NCBI RefSeq assembly: GCF_900111735.1
Contig: NZ_FOHW01000022.1
Coordinates: 1-51,504, forward strand
Direction of reading: 5' to 3'
From: Pseudomonas graminis
GTDB taxonomy: Bacteria > Pseudomonadota > Gammaproteobacteria > Pseudomonadales > Pseudomonadaceae
Length of the DNA: 51,504 nt
In this document: positions 9,328 to 17,421 of the stretch, piece after piece
Layout: every line of letters begins with the position of its first letter
Numbering within the stretch: position 1 is the first letter of the stretch
The notes under the pieces: generated by a model
Seen by the model: the letters and a program-made list of their open reading frames with translations, nothing else
What the model was told of the DNA's origin: nothing
Databases searched by the model: none
Made by a program: the position numbers and the translations under genes

Positions 9328-9641
9328 TGTATCCGACGACGCCGGACGGTCGCTATTTCGTCGTCAAGGGCCAATTGTGGCGCTGCAGCAACCCGGCCCT
9401 CGGCGAAGAAGAACGGCAGCAGTGGGTCAACGCACTGATGAAGGCGCGGCAGGCCGTCAAGGCCGCCAATCGCGTCGAGGATTCCGCCGCGCTCAAGGCG
9501 GCTCGCGCTTCGGTTAATGCGGCGAAGATTGCACTGGGTGAGCGCGGTCCGGTGTGGTGGTCGGACGGAGCAGCGGATTTCAATCGCTGCAAGGTTTTGA
9601 ATACGCCCTATCGGGAGTGGTTTGAGTCCCTGCCACAGTGA
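9327..9641 (+). CDS. conserved hypothetical protein, 104 aa
   Basis: The protein begins MYPTTPDGRYFVVKGQLWRC and carries a central helical, alanine/arginine-rich part followed by GERGPVWWSDGAADFNR. I recognise it only as a conserved proteobacterial protein of unknown function. No signal peptide or membrane segment is visible. The ATG at 9327 shares its A with the stop codon of the methyltransferase (TGATG), so expression depends on the upstream pair. An alternative GTG lies one codon earlier. Confidence 0.75.
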   Translation: MYPTTPDGRYFVVKGQLWRCSNPALGEEERQQWVNALMKARQAVKAANRVEDSAALKAARASVNAAKIALGERGPVWWSDGAADFNRCKVLNTPYREWFESLPQ

Positions 9642-9779
9642 GTGGCAACTCATTAAAGACCTGCGAAAGATGACCGGATAGCGGCGCAAACTTAATTTCC
9701 CTGAACGATTTACGCGACAAGTACGTCGGAACAAGTACGGGCACTTCAGCCCCGTCAAGGACAGAAGAGGAACTTCACT

Positions 9780-10295
9780 ATGGCAAATCTAATCCAGACT
9801 TCCGCACTCGCATTGTTGATGGCCATCGGCAGCCAAGGCGCTTTCGCTGCCCAGGATAATGACGACTTTGTTGAAGATGCATCCGCCAAAGGCGTGGCTG
9901 AAGTTGAAGCCGGCAAACTTGCCCTGGAAAAAGGCACTTCGGCCGACGTCAAAGCGTTCGCGGAGATGATGGTTAAAGATCACACCGCCGCCAATGCCAA
10001 GCTGAAAGGCATTGCTGACACCAAGAAGCTGGAAGTGTCTGACAACGCCATGCTGATGGACAAAGCCAAGGCGATGATCCTCGAGCTGCGCAGCTCGAAG
10101 TCGTTTGATCAGGCGTATGCGAACAACCAGGTTGTCGCCCATGAAAAAACCATCGAGCTGTTCAAGAAAGAAGCCGCTGAAGGCAAAGACGCTGATCTGA
10201 AAGCGTTCGCGACCGCGACGCTGCCGAAGCTGGAAGAGCACCTGACCCGTGCCAAGGCCCTGGCCAAAGCACACGGCGGTGACGCGGCCAAGTAA
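9780..10295 (+). CDS. DUF4142 family periplasmic protein
   Basis: 171 aa with an N-terminal signal peptide (hydrophobic stretch about 8-20, likely cleavage after AFA at residue 23). The mature part is a charged, all-helical bundle rich in Lys, Ala and Glu, typical of the ferritin-like DUF4142 family. There is no clear set of iron ligands. Related proteins are often stress-induced in Pseudomonas; the biochemical role is unknown. The start follows AGAGGAAC at a good distance. The 138-bp upstream gap contains a short direct repeat (ACAAGTACG at about 9717 and 9731) that may lie in the promoter. A terminator follows the gene. Confidence 0.85.
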   Translation: MANLIQTSALALLMAIGSQGAFAAQDNDDFVEDASAKGVAEVEAGKLALEKGTSADVKAFAEMMVKDHTAANAKLKGIADTKKLEVSDNAMLMDKAKAMILELRSSKSFDQAYANNQVVAHEKTIELFKKEAAEGKDADLKAFATATLPKLEEHLTRAKALAKAHGGDAAK

Positions 10296-10340
10296 TTCGG
10301 ATGATGCCTGTAATGGGCTGATGCGAATCTTTAGTTGATG

Positions 10341-10369
10341 AAGGCAGGGTTTAAACACCCTGCCTTTTT
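10341..10369 (+). terminator. rho-independent terminator after the DUF4142 gene
   Basis: Perfect 10-bp stem AAGGCAGGGT/ACCCTGCCTT with a 6-base loop, running into five T residues. Confidence 0.92.
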
Positions 10370-10429
10370 CATGTTTGTCAGTGTTTCATTACGCGACCCG
10401 CCCCTGTCCCTAGTAACGCGAGGCCCGAC

Positions 10430-10672
10430 ATGAGCAATGCAACCCGTAATCAAATGGCCGTTGTGCTGAATCAACTTAACGAACTTCGCAGCACCGTGAA
10501 TGAACTGTTCCGCCTTGAGCTTTCCGAAGTCACCGAGCTGACCGGCCACCAGACGGTGGACGACAAACAGAGCATCGCCCAATGCTTCGCCACCCTGGAG
10601 GCTTCCATCGTCGACATGGAGCAGACCCTGGCGATGCTGGCGGAAGCGACCGAGCAGCGTGGGGCTGTTTAG
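10430..10672 (+). CDS. small hypothetical protein, 80 aa
   Basis: An 80-aa soluble, mostly helical acidic protein starting MSNATRNQMAVVLNQLNELR. Heptad-like spacing of Leu, Val and Ile suggests a short coiled coil. The ATG follows GCGAGG. It stands alone between a terminator and a REP cluster. I do not recognise the family. Confidence 0.6.
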   Translation: MSNATRNQMAVVLNQLNELRSTVNELFRLELSEVTELTGHQTVDDKQSIAQCFATLEASIVDMEQTLAMLAEATEQRGAV

Positions 10673-10724
10673 CCACGCCACCACCAAGGCCTGAACAGTG
10701 ATTTTGCAGTGTCTCCACTGACGC

Positions 10725-10935
10725 CTTCCCGGCTAAAGCCGGTCCCACTATCAGACCGCGCCTCACCTGTGGGACCGGCTTTCAGAACACGCTTCACCTG
10801 TGGGACCGGCTTTAGCCGGGAAGAGGCCCGAGCAGGCGCCATCTTATTGCAGTGTCTTCTGCGACGCTTTCCCGGCTAAAGCCGGTCCTACCAGGGGAGC
10901 GCAATCATTTAGTGGGACCGGCTTTAGCCGGGAAG
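10725..10935. repeat. REP cluster, class 1 (one REPIN plus single and truncated REPs)
   Basis: Contains an inverted REP (10725-10748), a truncated REP that breaks off after GTGGGACCGGCTTT (10769-10782), a full 92-bp REPIN (10800-10891) and a further single REP (10912-10935). The cluster fills most of the 385-bp gap before ligD; no gene is seen in it. Confidence 0.82.
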
Positions 10936-11057
10936 AGGCCCATTCAGACGCCATCATTGTTGAGGGTGTAAGAAGAGGTTCGACCGGGTCTCGGAACTCC
11001 GCCCTCGCCGCGAACTCTGCGTTTAACAGACACATGCACCAAGGGTGAGGGATTTCC

Positions 11058-13772
11058 ATGAGCGCCGGACTGGACGAATACAACCGCAAGCGCGATTTCG
11101 ACGCCACGCCGGAGCCTTCAGGCAACACGAAGAAAAAACGCGCTTCGACCAAAAAAGCAGCCCATGCCTTGCAGTTCTGCATCCAGAAGCATGACGCCTC
11201 CCGTTTGCATTACGACTTCAGGCTCGAAATCGATGGCACCCTGAAAAGCTGGGCCGTGCCCAAAGGCCCTTCGCTGGACCCCAAGGCCAAGCGTCTGGCG
11301 GTTCACGTCGAAGATCACCCGGTCGAGTACGCGACCTTCGAGGGCAGCATTCCCGAAGGGCATTACGGTGCGGGCGACGTCATCGTCTGGGACCGCGGCG
11401 TGTGGACACCCCTCTCCGACCCTGCCGAAGCCTACGCCAAGGGCAAGCTTAAATTTGCCCTCCAGGGTGAGAAGCTCGGCGGCGTATGGAACCTGGTCAA
11501 GACTCACATTCCCGGCAAGCAGGAGCAGTGGTTTCTGATCAAGCATCAGGACGAGTTCGCCCGCTCCGAAAGCGACTATGACGTGGTCAAGGAGTCGCCC
11601 GACAGTGTGCTCAGCGAGCGCACCCTGATTCCCAAAAAGCGCGGGAGCAAAACGGCGGCAACGTCCAAGTCTGCAACGTCCAGCACGGCAGAGCCCAAGC
11701 CTGACAAGCCCAAGCCCGTAGAAAAAGTCCCTGCCCCTCGGAAGCATTCCGCCAAGGCGCAACTGGTGGGCGCCGAGCCCGCAGAGCTGCCGGACCTCAT
11801 CAAGCCGGAACTGGCCACGCTGGTGGAGTCGGCGCCGGAGGGCGACTGGCGCTACGAGATCAAATTCGATGGCTATCGGGTCATGGCGCGGGTCGCCGAC
11901 GGCAAGGTCCAGCTGTTCACCCGCAATGGCCATGACTGGACCCACAAACTGCCGCACCAGGCTGAAGCCATCGCCGGGCTGGGCCTTGAGTCGGCCTGGC
12001 TCGACGGCGAAATGGTCGTCGCCAACGACGAAGGTGTGCCCGATTTCCAGGCCCTGCAAAATGCCTTTGAGGCCGGACGCAGCGCCAACATCATCTATTA
12101 CCTGTTCGACATGCCTTTCCTGAACGGCATGGACCTGCGCGAAGTGCCGGTGGAACAGCGACGCGCCGCGCTGTCCAGGGTGCTCGAACGGACCGACGAC
12201 GAGACCCTCAGGTACTCCGAGGACTTCGCGGAAGTGCCGGAAGTCCTGCTCAACAGCGCCTGCCAGATGAAGATGGAGGGCCTGATCGGCAAGCGCGCCG
12301 GCAGCCCTTATGCGTCGCGCCGCAGCGGTGACTGGATCAAGCTCAAGTGCAAACGCCGCCAGGAATTCGTCGTCGTCGGCTACACCGATCCCAAGGGCGC
12401 GCGCAGCAAATTCGGCGCATTGCTGCTGGGATTGCATGACACCGACAGTGGCGAGCTGAGGTACGCCGGCAAGGTCGGCACCGGGTTTAATGAAACGACA
12501 TTGGGCACGATTTACGAGCAACTGACGCCGCTTCACGCCAGGCAGGCTGCCGTGGTCAATCCGCCCACCGGTTTTGAAGCCAAGGGCGTGCACTGGCTCA
12601 AACCGGTGCTGCTGGCGGAAGTCGCCTTTGCAGAACTCACCAAAGAGGGATCGGTGCGGCACGCGGTGTTCCATGGCCTGCGCACCGACAAGCCAGCTGA
12701 ATCGATCACCGAGGAGCTTCCGGCTCCGGCACCTTCTGCCAATCAAAAGTCAAAGCCAGCACAGAAACCAATAGAGCCAGAAGAGCCAGAAGAGGCACCC
12801 AAACCCTCGGCCACGCGCAAACGCGCAACAGCATCAAAGGCAGTCAAGCCTGAACAAAGCCGGCCGGGATCGTCAGGCCCAACCGATGCCACAACGGGAA
12901 AGATCCGTCTGACTCACCCCGAGCGATTGATCGACCCCACCAGCGGCGCCACCAAGCGCGACCTCGCCGATTACTACATCCGCATTTCCGACTGGCTTCT
13001 GCCACAACTCGCCCAACGCCCGGTGGCCCTGGTGCGTGCGCCGGAAGGCATTGGCGGCGAGCTGTTCTTCCAGAAAAACGCCGACCGCCTCGCGATCCCC
13101 GGCATCGAGACCATGGGCAAGGAATACACCGGCCACCCCGTGATGCTGATCAACAATATCGAAGCGTTGATCGGTGCCGTGCAGATGAGCGCCATGGAGC
13201 TGCACACCTGGAACGCCGTCGCCAAGGACCTTGAGCGGCCGGACCGTTTCATTCTCGACCTTGACCCTGATCCGGCGCTGCCCTGGAAAACCATGGTGGA
13301 AGCCACGCAGCTCACCCTCGCCGTGCTGGATGAACTGGGGCTCACATCGTTCCTGAAAACCAGCGGCGGCAAAGGGATTCACGTGGTTGTGCCGCTCACG
13401 CCGAAAGCGGACTGGGACGCCGTGAAGGATTTCAGCCACGCCATCGTCAAGCACATCGCCAGGCTGCTGCCGGACCGGTTTTCGGCGGTGTCGGGGCCGA
13501 AGAACCGCATTGGCAAGATCTTCATCGATTACCTGCGCAACGGCCTGGGCGCCACCACCATCTGCGCGTATTCGGTGCGCACCCGGGAAGGCCTGCCGGT
13601 GTCAGTGCCGATTTATCGCGAAGAGCTGCTGGAGATCAAAGGCGCCAACGCCTGGGACATCAACACCGTCCACGAGCGCCTGGCGGAACTGGACAGCGAC
13701 CCGTGGGCTGACCTGGGCAAAACCCGGCAGACCATTACCGCAGACATGCGCAGACGGGTCGGGCTGAAATAA
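11058..13772 (+). CDS. ligD: multifunctional DNA ligase D (NHEJ)
   Basis: 904 aa. LigD seals double-strand breaks with Ku in bacterial non-homologous end joining. Domain order is that of Pseudomonas LigD. The 3'-phosphoesterase domain (about 38-195) keeps H45, H51, D53, R55, H87 and Y91, each exactly three positions after the P. aeruginosa catalytic residues. An ATP-dependent ligase domain (about 240-540) carries the nucleotidyl lysine K269 in EIKFDGYR. A primase/polymerase domain (about 616-895) carries the metal-binding D734-x-D736 in ILDLDPDP. Low-complexity Lys/Pro/Ala linkers (about 200-235 and 555-610) separate the domains. The ATG follows GAGGG. No ku gene is adjacent, so it must lie elsewhere in the genome. 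Confidence 0.96.
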   Translation: MSAGLDEYNRKRDFDATPEPSGNTKKKRASTKKAAHALQFCIQKHDASRLHYDFRLEIDGTLKSWAVPKGPSLDPKAKRLAVHVEDHPVEYATFEGSIPEGHYGAGDVIVWDRGVWTPLSDPAEAYAKGKLKFALQGEKLGGVWNLVKTHIPGKQEQWFLIKHQDEFARSESDYDVVKESPDSVLSERTLIPKKRGSKTAATSKSATSSTAEPKPDKPKPVEKVPAPRKHSAKAQLVGAEPAELPDLIKPELATLVESAPEGDWRYEIKFDGYRVMARVADGKVQLFTRNGHDWTHKLPHQAEAIAGLGLESAWLDGEMVVANDEGVPDFQALQNAFEAGRSANIIYYLFDMPFLNGMDLREVPVEQRRAALSRVLERTDDETLRYSEDFAEVPEVLLNSACQMKMEGLIGKRAGSPYASRRSGDWIKLKCKRRQEFVVVGYTDPKGARSKFGALLLGLHDTDSGELRYAGKVGTGFNETTLGTIYEQLTPLHARQAAVVNPPTGFEAKGVHWLKPVLLAEVAFAELTKEGSVRHAVFHGLRTDKPAESITEELPAPAPSANQKSKPAQKPIEPEEPEEAPKPSATRKRATASKAVKPEQSRPGSSGPTDATTGKIRLTHPERLIDPTSGATKRDLADYYIRISDWLLPQLAQRPVALVRAPEGIGGELFFQKNADRLAIPGIETMGKEYTGHPVMLINNIEALIGAVQMSAMELHTWNAVAKDLERPDRFILDLDPDPALPWKTMVEATQLTLAVLDELGLTSFLKTSGGKGIHVVVPLTPKADWDAVKDFSHAIVKHIARLLPDRFSAVSGPKNRIGKIFIDYLRNGLGATTICAYSVRTREGLPVSVPIYREELLEIKGANAWDINTVHERLAELDSDPWADLGKTRQTITADMRRRVGLK

Positions 13773-13795
13773 CCCATTCTGGCGCGGACTTCCTT

Positions 13796-13888
13796 GTGGG
13801 ACCGGCTTCAGCCGGGAACGCGTCAGTGGCCACACCGCAAAAATAGTGGTGTGCACACGGGCCTCTTCCCGGCTAAAGCCGGTCCCAC
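13796..13888. repeat. REPIN, class 1
   Basis: A 93-bp unit with both REP arms (13796-13819 and 13865-13888), directly after ligD. Confidence 0.85.
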
Positions 13889-13908
13889 AGAAGCACCGCG
13901 ATGACGCA

Positions 13909-13934
13909 GTGGGACTGGCTTCAGCCGGTCCCAC
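13909..13934. repeat. collapsed single-hairpin REP
   Basis: GTGGGACTGGCTTCAGCC runs straight into GGTCCCAC, giving a 26-bp near-perfect palindrome with no spacer. It resembles the unit at 133-157. The remaining 13935-14046 shows nothing but the leader of the next gene. Confidence 0.7.
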
Positions 13935-14046
13935 CGAAGCACCGCAGGCACCGCTAATCCCCCACCCTTGCAAAGTCCTGAACTAAACCCCTCGCTGCCT
14001 GCTCCGCTACTTAGTTGCCCCTAATTAACCGCGGAGAAAAATCACA

Positions 14047-15282
14047 ATGAGAGCACTCACCTACCACGGCGCCCATGATGTGAAAGTGGACACCGTCCCC
14101 GATCCGGTCATCGAACAAGCGGACGACATCATTCTGCGCGTGACTGCCACGGCGATCTGCGGCTCCGACCTGCACCTGTACCGCGGCAAGATCCCCACCG
14201 TCGAACATGGCGATATCTTCGGCCACGAATTCATGGGCATCGTTGAAGACACCGGCTCCGCCGTGACTGCCGTGCAGCGAGGCGACCGGGTGGTGATCCC
14301 CTTCGTCATTGCCTGCGGCGAATGTTTTTTCTGCAACATGGACCTGTACGCCGCCTGCGAAACCACCAACACCGGTCGCGGCGCGATCATGAACAAGAAG
14401 GCCATTCCACCAGGGGCCGCGCTGTTCGGCTTCAGCCACTTGTACGGCGGCATCCCCGGCGGACAGGCCGAATACGTCCGCGTACCCAAGGCCAACACCG
14501 GCCCGTTCAAAGTCCCCGGCACGCTGTCGGATGAAAAGGTGCTGTTCCTCTCCGACATCCTGCCCACCGGCTACCAGGCGGTGCTCAACACCGGCATTGG
14601 CCAGGGTTCGAGCATCGCCATTTACGGCGCGGGTCCTGTGGGGTTGATGGCGGCCGCCGTTGCGCGGATGCTCGGCGCCGATCAGATCTTCATGGTCGAC
14701 CATCATGCCTACCGGCTGGCCTACGCCCAGGCCACCTACGGCGTGATCCCGATCAACTTCGATGAAGACGACGACCCCGCTGACACCATCATTCGGCAGA
14801 CCAAGGGCATGCGCGGCGTCGACGGCGTGGTCGATGCGGTAGGGTTCGAAGCCAAGGGCAGCACCACCGAAACCATTCTGACCAACCTGAAAATCGAAGG
14901 CAGCAGTGGCAAGGCCTTGCGCCAGTGCATTGCCGCGGTGCGCCGTGGCGGCGTGGTCAGCGTGCCGGGTGTGTACGCCGGTTTCATCCACGGCTTCCTG
15001 TTCGGCGATGCGTTCGACAAGGGCCTGACCTTCAAAATGGGCCAGACCCACGTGCAGCGCTACCTGCCGGAATTGCTCGAACGCATTGAAGCCGGCCGTC
15101 TCGCGCCCGAAGCGATCATCAGCCACCGCATGTCCCTGGAGAAAGCCGCCGAGGGTTACAAGATTTTCGACAAGAAACAGGAAGACTGCCGCAAGGTCAT
15201 CCTGACTCCGGGCAGCCCTGAAATCCCTCTCACCGCATCCGTCACTGAAACGGAAACGGTCACCGGCATCCCTGCCATGTGA
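14047..15282 (+). CDS. zinc-dependent alcohol dehydrogenase (formaldehyde dehydrogenase-like MDR)
   Basis: 411 aa, medium-chain dehydrogenase. Catalytic zinc ligands are C38, H60 and E61 (in AICGSD and GHEFMG). Structural zinc cysteines are C90, C93, C96 and C104. The NAD(P) motif AIYGAGPVGLMAA lies near residue 197. The insertion pattern (FGFSHLYGGIPGGQAEYVRVP) is that of the dismutase-type or glutathione-independent formaldehyde dehydrogenase relatives. The substrate cannot be fixed from sequence; small alcohols or aldehydes are likely. Start ATG follows GCGGAG. A small membrane-protein gene follows 24 bases downstream and shares the terminator, so they form a two-gene unit. Confidence 0.87.
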   Translation: MRALTYHGAHDVKVDTVPDPVIEQADDIILRVTATAICGSDLHLYRGKIPTVEHGDIFGHEFMGIVEDTGSAVTAVQRGDRVVIPFVIACGECFFCNMDLYAACETTNTGRGAIMNKKAIPPGAALFGFSHLYGGIPGGQAEYVRVPKANTGPFKVPGTLSDEKVLFLSDILPTGYQAVLNTGIGQGSSIAIYGAGPVGLMAAAVARMLGADQIFMVDHHAYRLAYAQATYGVIPINFDEDDDPADTIIRQTKGMRGVDGVVDAVGFEAKGSTTETILTNLKIEGSSGKALRQCIAAVRRGGVVSVPGVYAGFIHGFLFGDAFDKGLTFKMGQTHVQRYLPELLERIEAGRLAPEAIISHRMSLEKAAEGYKIFDKKQEDCRKVILTPGSPEIPLTASVTETETVTGIPAM

Positions 15283-15306
15283 TCCCCCTACAACGAGGCC
15301 AATGAA

Positions 15307-15525
15307 ATGGAAACGCTGTTCTCGATCGCTATGGCGGTCATCATCCTGCTGATAGACGTGTGGGCCATCGCCAGCGTGTGGCGGACCAGCCGATCGGTCG
15401 GCACGAAGATCGGCTGGTCGGTGCTGATCTTCATCTTCCCGGTGATCGGCGTTGCCATCTGGGGCATCGCCGGGCCGCGGGGGATCGCCGAAGCGCCCAC
15501 ATCCAGGGAGCACAGCAAAGGCTGA
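15307..15525 (+). CDS. small PLDc_N-type membrane protein
   Basis: 72 aa with two hydrophobic segments (about 3-22 and 37-55) joined by a short charged loop (RTSRSVGTKIGW). This matches the phospholipase-D-nuclease N-terminal (PLDc_N) family of small membrane proteins, whose function is unknown. GAGG lies 10 bases before the ATG. It sits 24 bases after the alcohol dehydrogenase stop and is followed by a terminator, so it is probably co-transcribed. Confidence 0.75.
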   Translation: METLFSIAMAVIILLIDVWAIASVWRTSRSVGTKIGWSVLIFIFPVIGVAIWGIAGPRGIAEAPTSREHSKG

Positions 15526-15533
15526 AAAGATGA

Positions 15534-15560
15534 AGGGCTGCACAGGCAGCCCTTTTTTTT
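15534..15560 (+). terminator. rho-independent terminator after the alcohol dehydrogenase unit
   Basis: Stem AGGGCTGC/GCAGCCCT with a 4-base loop, followed by eight T residues. Confidence 0.92.
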
Positions 15561-15618
15561 GCCGCGAAGCGGTTCGGCGCGCGTGCTGATCGCAACGCAA
15601 CCGCCCCTCTACGATCAG

Positions 15619-16476
15619 TTACAGAATCGGCTTGCCGCCGGTCACGCCATAACGAGTCCCGGAGATATAACTGCTTTCGTCGGAGCCCAGCAGGACATAG
15701 ATCGGTGCCACTTCAACCGGTTGGCCAGGACGGCCCAACGGCGTTTCTTCGCCAAAGCTTTTCACGTCTTCGTCGGTCATGGTCGACACAATCAGCGGCG
15801 TCCAGATCGGGCCGGGCGCGACGCTGTTCACGCGGATGCCACGCTCACCGAGCAATTGCGCAAGCCCGGCGGTGAAGTTGGCAATGGCGCCTTTGGTGGC
15901 TGCATACGGCAGCAGCGTCGGCTTCGGCGAGTCGGAATTGACCGAACTGGTGTTGATGATCGAACTGCCCGCCGCCATGTGCGGCACCGCCGCCTTGCAG
16001 ATGCGAAACATCGCAGTGACGTTGATATCGAAGGTTTTCACCCACTCCTCGTCGGAGATTTCCTCAAGGGCCTTGTGGGACATCTGGAACGCAGCGTTAT
16101 TGACCAGCACGTCGATGCGGCCGAACTTTTTCACCGTCTCATCGACGATGGCCAGGCACTGCGCCTTCTCGGCCAGATCGCCCGGCAGCAGCAGGCACTG
16201 ACGGCCCGCCTCCTCCACCCAGCGAGCGGTTTCCTTGGCGTCTTCGTGTTCATCAAGGTACGAAATCGCCACGTCAGCGCCTTCACGGGCGTAGGCAATC
16301 GCCACTGCGCGGCCAATGCCGCTGTCGCCGCCGGTGATCAACGCAATCTTGTTGCTCATGCGGCCGGAGCCCTTGTAGCTCGTCTCGCCGCAATCCGGGT
16401 AGGGATCCATTCTGCTCTGATCGCCGGGCACTGTTTGCTGCTGAGGCTTGAACGGCGGTTTCGGGTAATCAGTCAT
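15619..16476 (-). CDS. SDR family oxidoreductase (general-stress, YhdF/YghA-like)
   Basis: 285 aa from the ATG at 16476, which has AAGGAGAG just upstream; an ATG 24 bases earlier lacks one. The first 40 residues form the Pro/Gln-rich extension (KPPFKPQQQ, then DPYPDCGE) typical of stress-induced SDRs. The cofactor motif TGGDSGIG spans 48-55, NNAA is at 126-129, and the catalytic triad is S178, Y191 and K195. It probably reduces aldehydes or ketones with NAD(P)H; the physiological substrate is unknown. It is convergent with the alcohol dehydrogenase unit. Confidence 0.9.
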   Translation of the reverse strand: MTDYPKPPFKPQQQTVPGDQSRMDPYPDCGETSYKGSGRMSNKIALITGGDSGIGRAVAIAYAREGADVAISYLDEHEDAKETARWVEEAGRQCLLLPGDLAEKAQCLAIVDETVKKFGRIDVLVNNAAFQMSHKALEEISDEEWVKTFDINVTAMFRICKAAVPHMAAGSSIINTSSVNSDSPKPTLLPYAATKGAIANFTAGLAQLLGERGIRVNSVAPGPIWTPLIVSTMTDEDVKSFGEETPLGRPGQPVEVAPIYVLLGSDESSYISGTRYGVTGGKPIL

Positions 16477-16639
16477 GGGGCTCTCCTTGAAATAGTCCAA
16501 CGCAAACGGTCAGCGTCAAGGGTGGACTGAGGGCGCGAGGCATGAGTTCGGAGTTTTTTTGACAGCCGTGCCAGGCGGCTTCATCGGGCATCGATGCGAT
16601 CTCGATTCTTTCCACATCCGCAATACTGTATTGCCAAAT

Positions 16640-16653
16640 GTTAGCTAGCTAAC
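16640..16653. promoter_or_regulatory. 14-bp perfect palindrome, candidate operator
   Basis: GTTAGCTAGCTAAC is a perfect palindrome in a 440-bp non-coding gap between the SDR gene (minus) and the ridA-like gene (plus). Its length and symmetry suit a dimeric repressor of the MarR or TetR type. Which gene it controls is unclear. Confidence 0.45.
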
Positions 16654-16712
16654 GGAATTCACCACTGCTACTTTCAATCGCGTTGAATCCGCCGATTTGA
16701 CAACCCCCCCGG

Positions 16713-16757
16713 AGCCGCCTTCGCGTCAGAGATAACGTGAAGGCGGCTTGCTTTTTT
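16713..16757 (+). terminator. orphan rho-independent terminator
   Basis: Perfect 10-bp stem AGCCGCCTTC/GAAGGCGGCT with a 16-base loop, then TTGCTTTTTT. No plus-strand gene precedes it closely (the nearest ends at 15525), so it may end an unannotated small RNA or an attenuated leader of the ridA-like gene. Confidence 0.75.
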
Positions 16758-16918
16758 ATGCCGCCCCCCTGGTGCGTACGCATGATGTCTTGATCGGCCA
16801 GGCTGCTCACCCGGCCCGCCGCAACACTGTCAAGCCTCCCATTTCCCTCCCGAGTCGGACATCATGACCGCCGGCCGTTTCCCGGCCTGTCATCCCTACA
16901 CTCGGAGAAGACCATCCC

Positions 16919-17299
16919 ATGGCAAACCACGACATCACCTTCACGCCGGATCCTGACGCCGATTCCATCTCCTCGGACGTCGCCGGCTTCGGCGGCCTGC
17001 TGGTTTCCACGCAGATTCCGACACGCGCCGACGGCAGCCTGGAACTGGGCGGTATCGTCGAGCAGAGCGAATGCACGCTGCAGGCGCTTAAGGTGGCGCT
17101 GGAACGGGCCGGCAGTTCCATGGACCGCGTGCTGCACCTGACCATCTACCTCACCGACATGGCCGACCGTGCCGCGTTCAACGAAGTCTACACACGCTTC
17201 TTCGCCAAACCCTGGCCCGTGCGCGCCGCGGTTGGCGTCGCCGCACTGGCCGTCGAAGGCATGCGCGTAGAAGTCACGGCGATGGCCGCCAGGGCCTGA
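16919..17299 (+). CDS. RidA (YjgF/YER057c/UK114) family protein
   Basis: 126 aa, the full length of the family. RidA proteins hydrolyse reactive enamine/imine intermediates formed by PLP enzymes; some paralogues act on other small molecules. The family arginine corresponds to R102 in WPVRAAVGV, followed by the closing strand MRVEVTAMAA. The first 20 residues differ from canonical RidA, so this is likely one of the Rid2-7 subgroups. The ATG follows CGGAGAAG. It stands alone behind a long non-coding region. Confidence 0.85.
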   Translation: MANHDITFTPDPDADSISSDVAGFGGLLVSTQIPTRADGSLELGGIVEQSECTLQALKVALERAGSSMDRVLHLTIYLTDMADRAAFNEVYTRFFAKPWPVRAAVGVAALAVEGMRVEVTAMAARA

Positions 17300-17421
17300 T
17301 CACGCGGGTTTCCTGAAGCCCCTCTCATCCAGGCACGCGCCATCGGGCAGCAGACGGGTGCCGGTCAGGCGTTTCGCCGCTACAATGCGCGCCTTGACCG
17401 TGACCGTGCCGAATAAAAAAT

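Noticed and set aside
11118..12746. 542-aa open frame antisense to ligD
   Set aside because: LigD on the plus strand has all its catalytic residues; the antisense frame is a codon-bias shadow.
15559..16530. 323-aa plus-strand frame over the SDR gene
   Set aside because: The minus-strand SDR has its cofactor motif and Ser-Tyr-Lys triad; the plus frame lacks a ribosome site and family features.
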